Of a stretch of DNA of 5,982 bases, positions 5,906-5,982 are shown piece by piece. How positions within the stretch are numbered: the first letter of the stretch is position 1; each line of letters starts with the position of its first letter. Origin of the DNA: an uncultured Oscillospiraceae bacterium (GTDB taxonomy: Bacteria > Bacillota > Clostridia > Oscillospirales > Oscillospiraceae); assembly GCA_947631805.1 (NCBI GenBank), contig CANRNA010000116.1:1-5982 (forward strand), in the 5' to 3' direction. The position numbers and the translations under genes were made by a program. Under the pieces are notes generated by a model. It did not search any database. It was not told the origin of the DNA and saw only the letters and a program-made list of their open reading frames with translations.

Positions 5906-5982
5906 GCGCGAGTGGTGGAATTGGCAGACTCGCTAGATTCAGGTTCTAGTGTCCACTCCGGACGTGCGGGTTCAAGTCCCGC
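5906..5982 (+). tRNA. tRNA-Leu, anticodon CAG (3' end outside window)
   Basis: The cloverleaf reads: 5' acceptor strand GCGCGAG at 5906-5912, TG at 5913-5914, then a D arm of the leucine type (GTGGAATTGGCAGAC). The anticodon stem is CTAGA (5933-5937) with TCTAG (5945-5949), and the loop holds CAG at 5940-5942. The long class II variable arm pairs GTCC (5951-5954) with GGAC (5960-5963). The T stem GCGGG (5966-5970) pairs with CCCGC (5978-5982) around TTCAAGT. The variable arm and A/GG pattern fit leucine, and CAG decodes CUG, a codon used heavily in these genes. The 3' acceptor strand, discriminator base and any encoded CCA lie just beyond the window. Confidence 0.96.

Noticed and set aside
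1..5982. Mobile element, CRISPR array, phage or defence genes
   Set aside because: No transposase, integrase, direct-repeat array or toxin-antitoxin-like pair was seen. Gene content is ordinary core chromosome. The tRNA at the right edge could be an integration site, but nothing in the window shows it.

Overview
The window looks like a piece of chromosome from an endospore-forming, G+C-rich (about two-thirds G+C by eye) low-oxygen Firmicute, most plausibly a clostridial gut-type lineage such as Oscillospiraceae. This rests on a SpoIIE-type sporulation phosphatase, a small companion protein of a clostridial type, and a strongly G/C-ending codon habit. The genus assignment is inference; spore formation is well supported by spoIIE. 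All recognised genes lie on the + strand and there is no sign of mobile DNA, CRISPR or horizontal transfer.

Layout. (1) Positions 1-1770 hold the 3' part of spoIIE, cut by the left window edge: the last membrane helices, the linker with a Cys cluster, and a complete PP2C phosphatase domain. (2) After a 101-base gap comes a 95-residue protein of unknown function with a predicted C-terminal membrane anchor (1872-2159). (3) A clear intrinsic terminator (2186-2221) closes this block. (4) A new unit starts with a possible extended -10 promoter very close to the ATG of an AEC-family permease (2261-3175). It continues with ksgA/rsmA, which overlaps the permease stop as TGATG (3175-4023), and a GTP-type phosphoenolpyruvate carboxykinase 12 bases later (4036-5799). 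(5) A 106-base intergenic region (5800-5905) holds three inverted repeats and a strong consensus promoter. (6) The window ends inside a tRNA-Leu(CAG) gene (5906-5982), exactly at the end of the T stem.

How the genes fit together. SpoIIE dephosphorylates SpoIIAA to release sigma-F in the forespore. The downstream small membrane protein may or may not share that role. The permease, ksgA and pckG appear to be one transcription unit. A carboxylate-type permease and PEPCK could make metabolic sense around malate/oxaloacetate, while the rRNA dimethylase between them is a housekeeping ribosome-biogenesis gene. The pckG unit has no convincing + strand terminator before the tRNA, so read-through into the tRNA is possible in addition to its own promoter.

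I did not find a clearly new biological system. The most interesting region is the compact tRNA-Leu promoter: one inverted repeat is centred on the -35 box and a second GC-rich hairpin starts essentially at the predicted transcription start.
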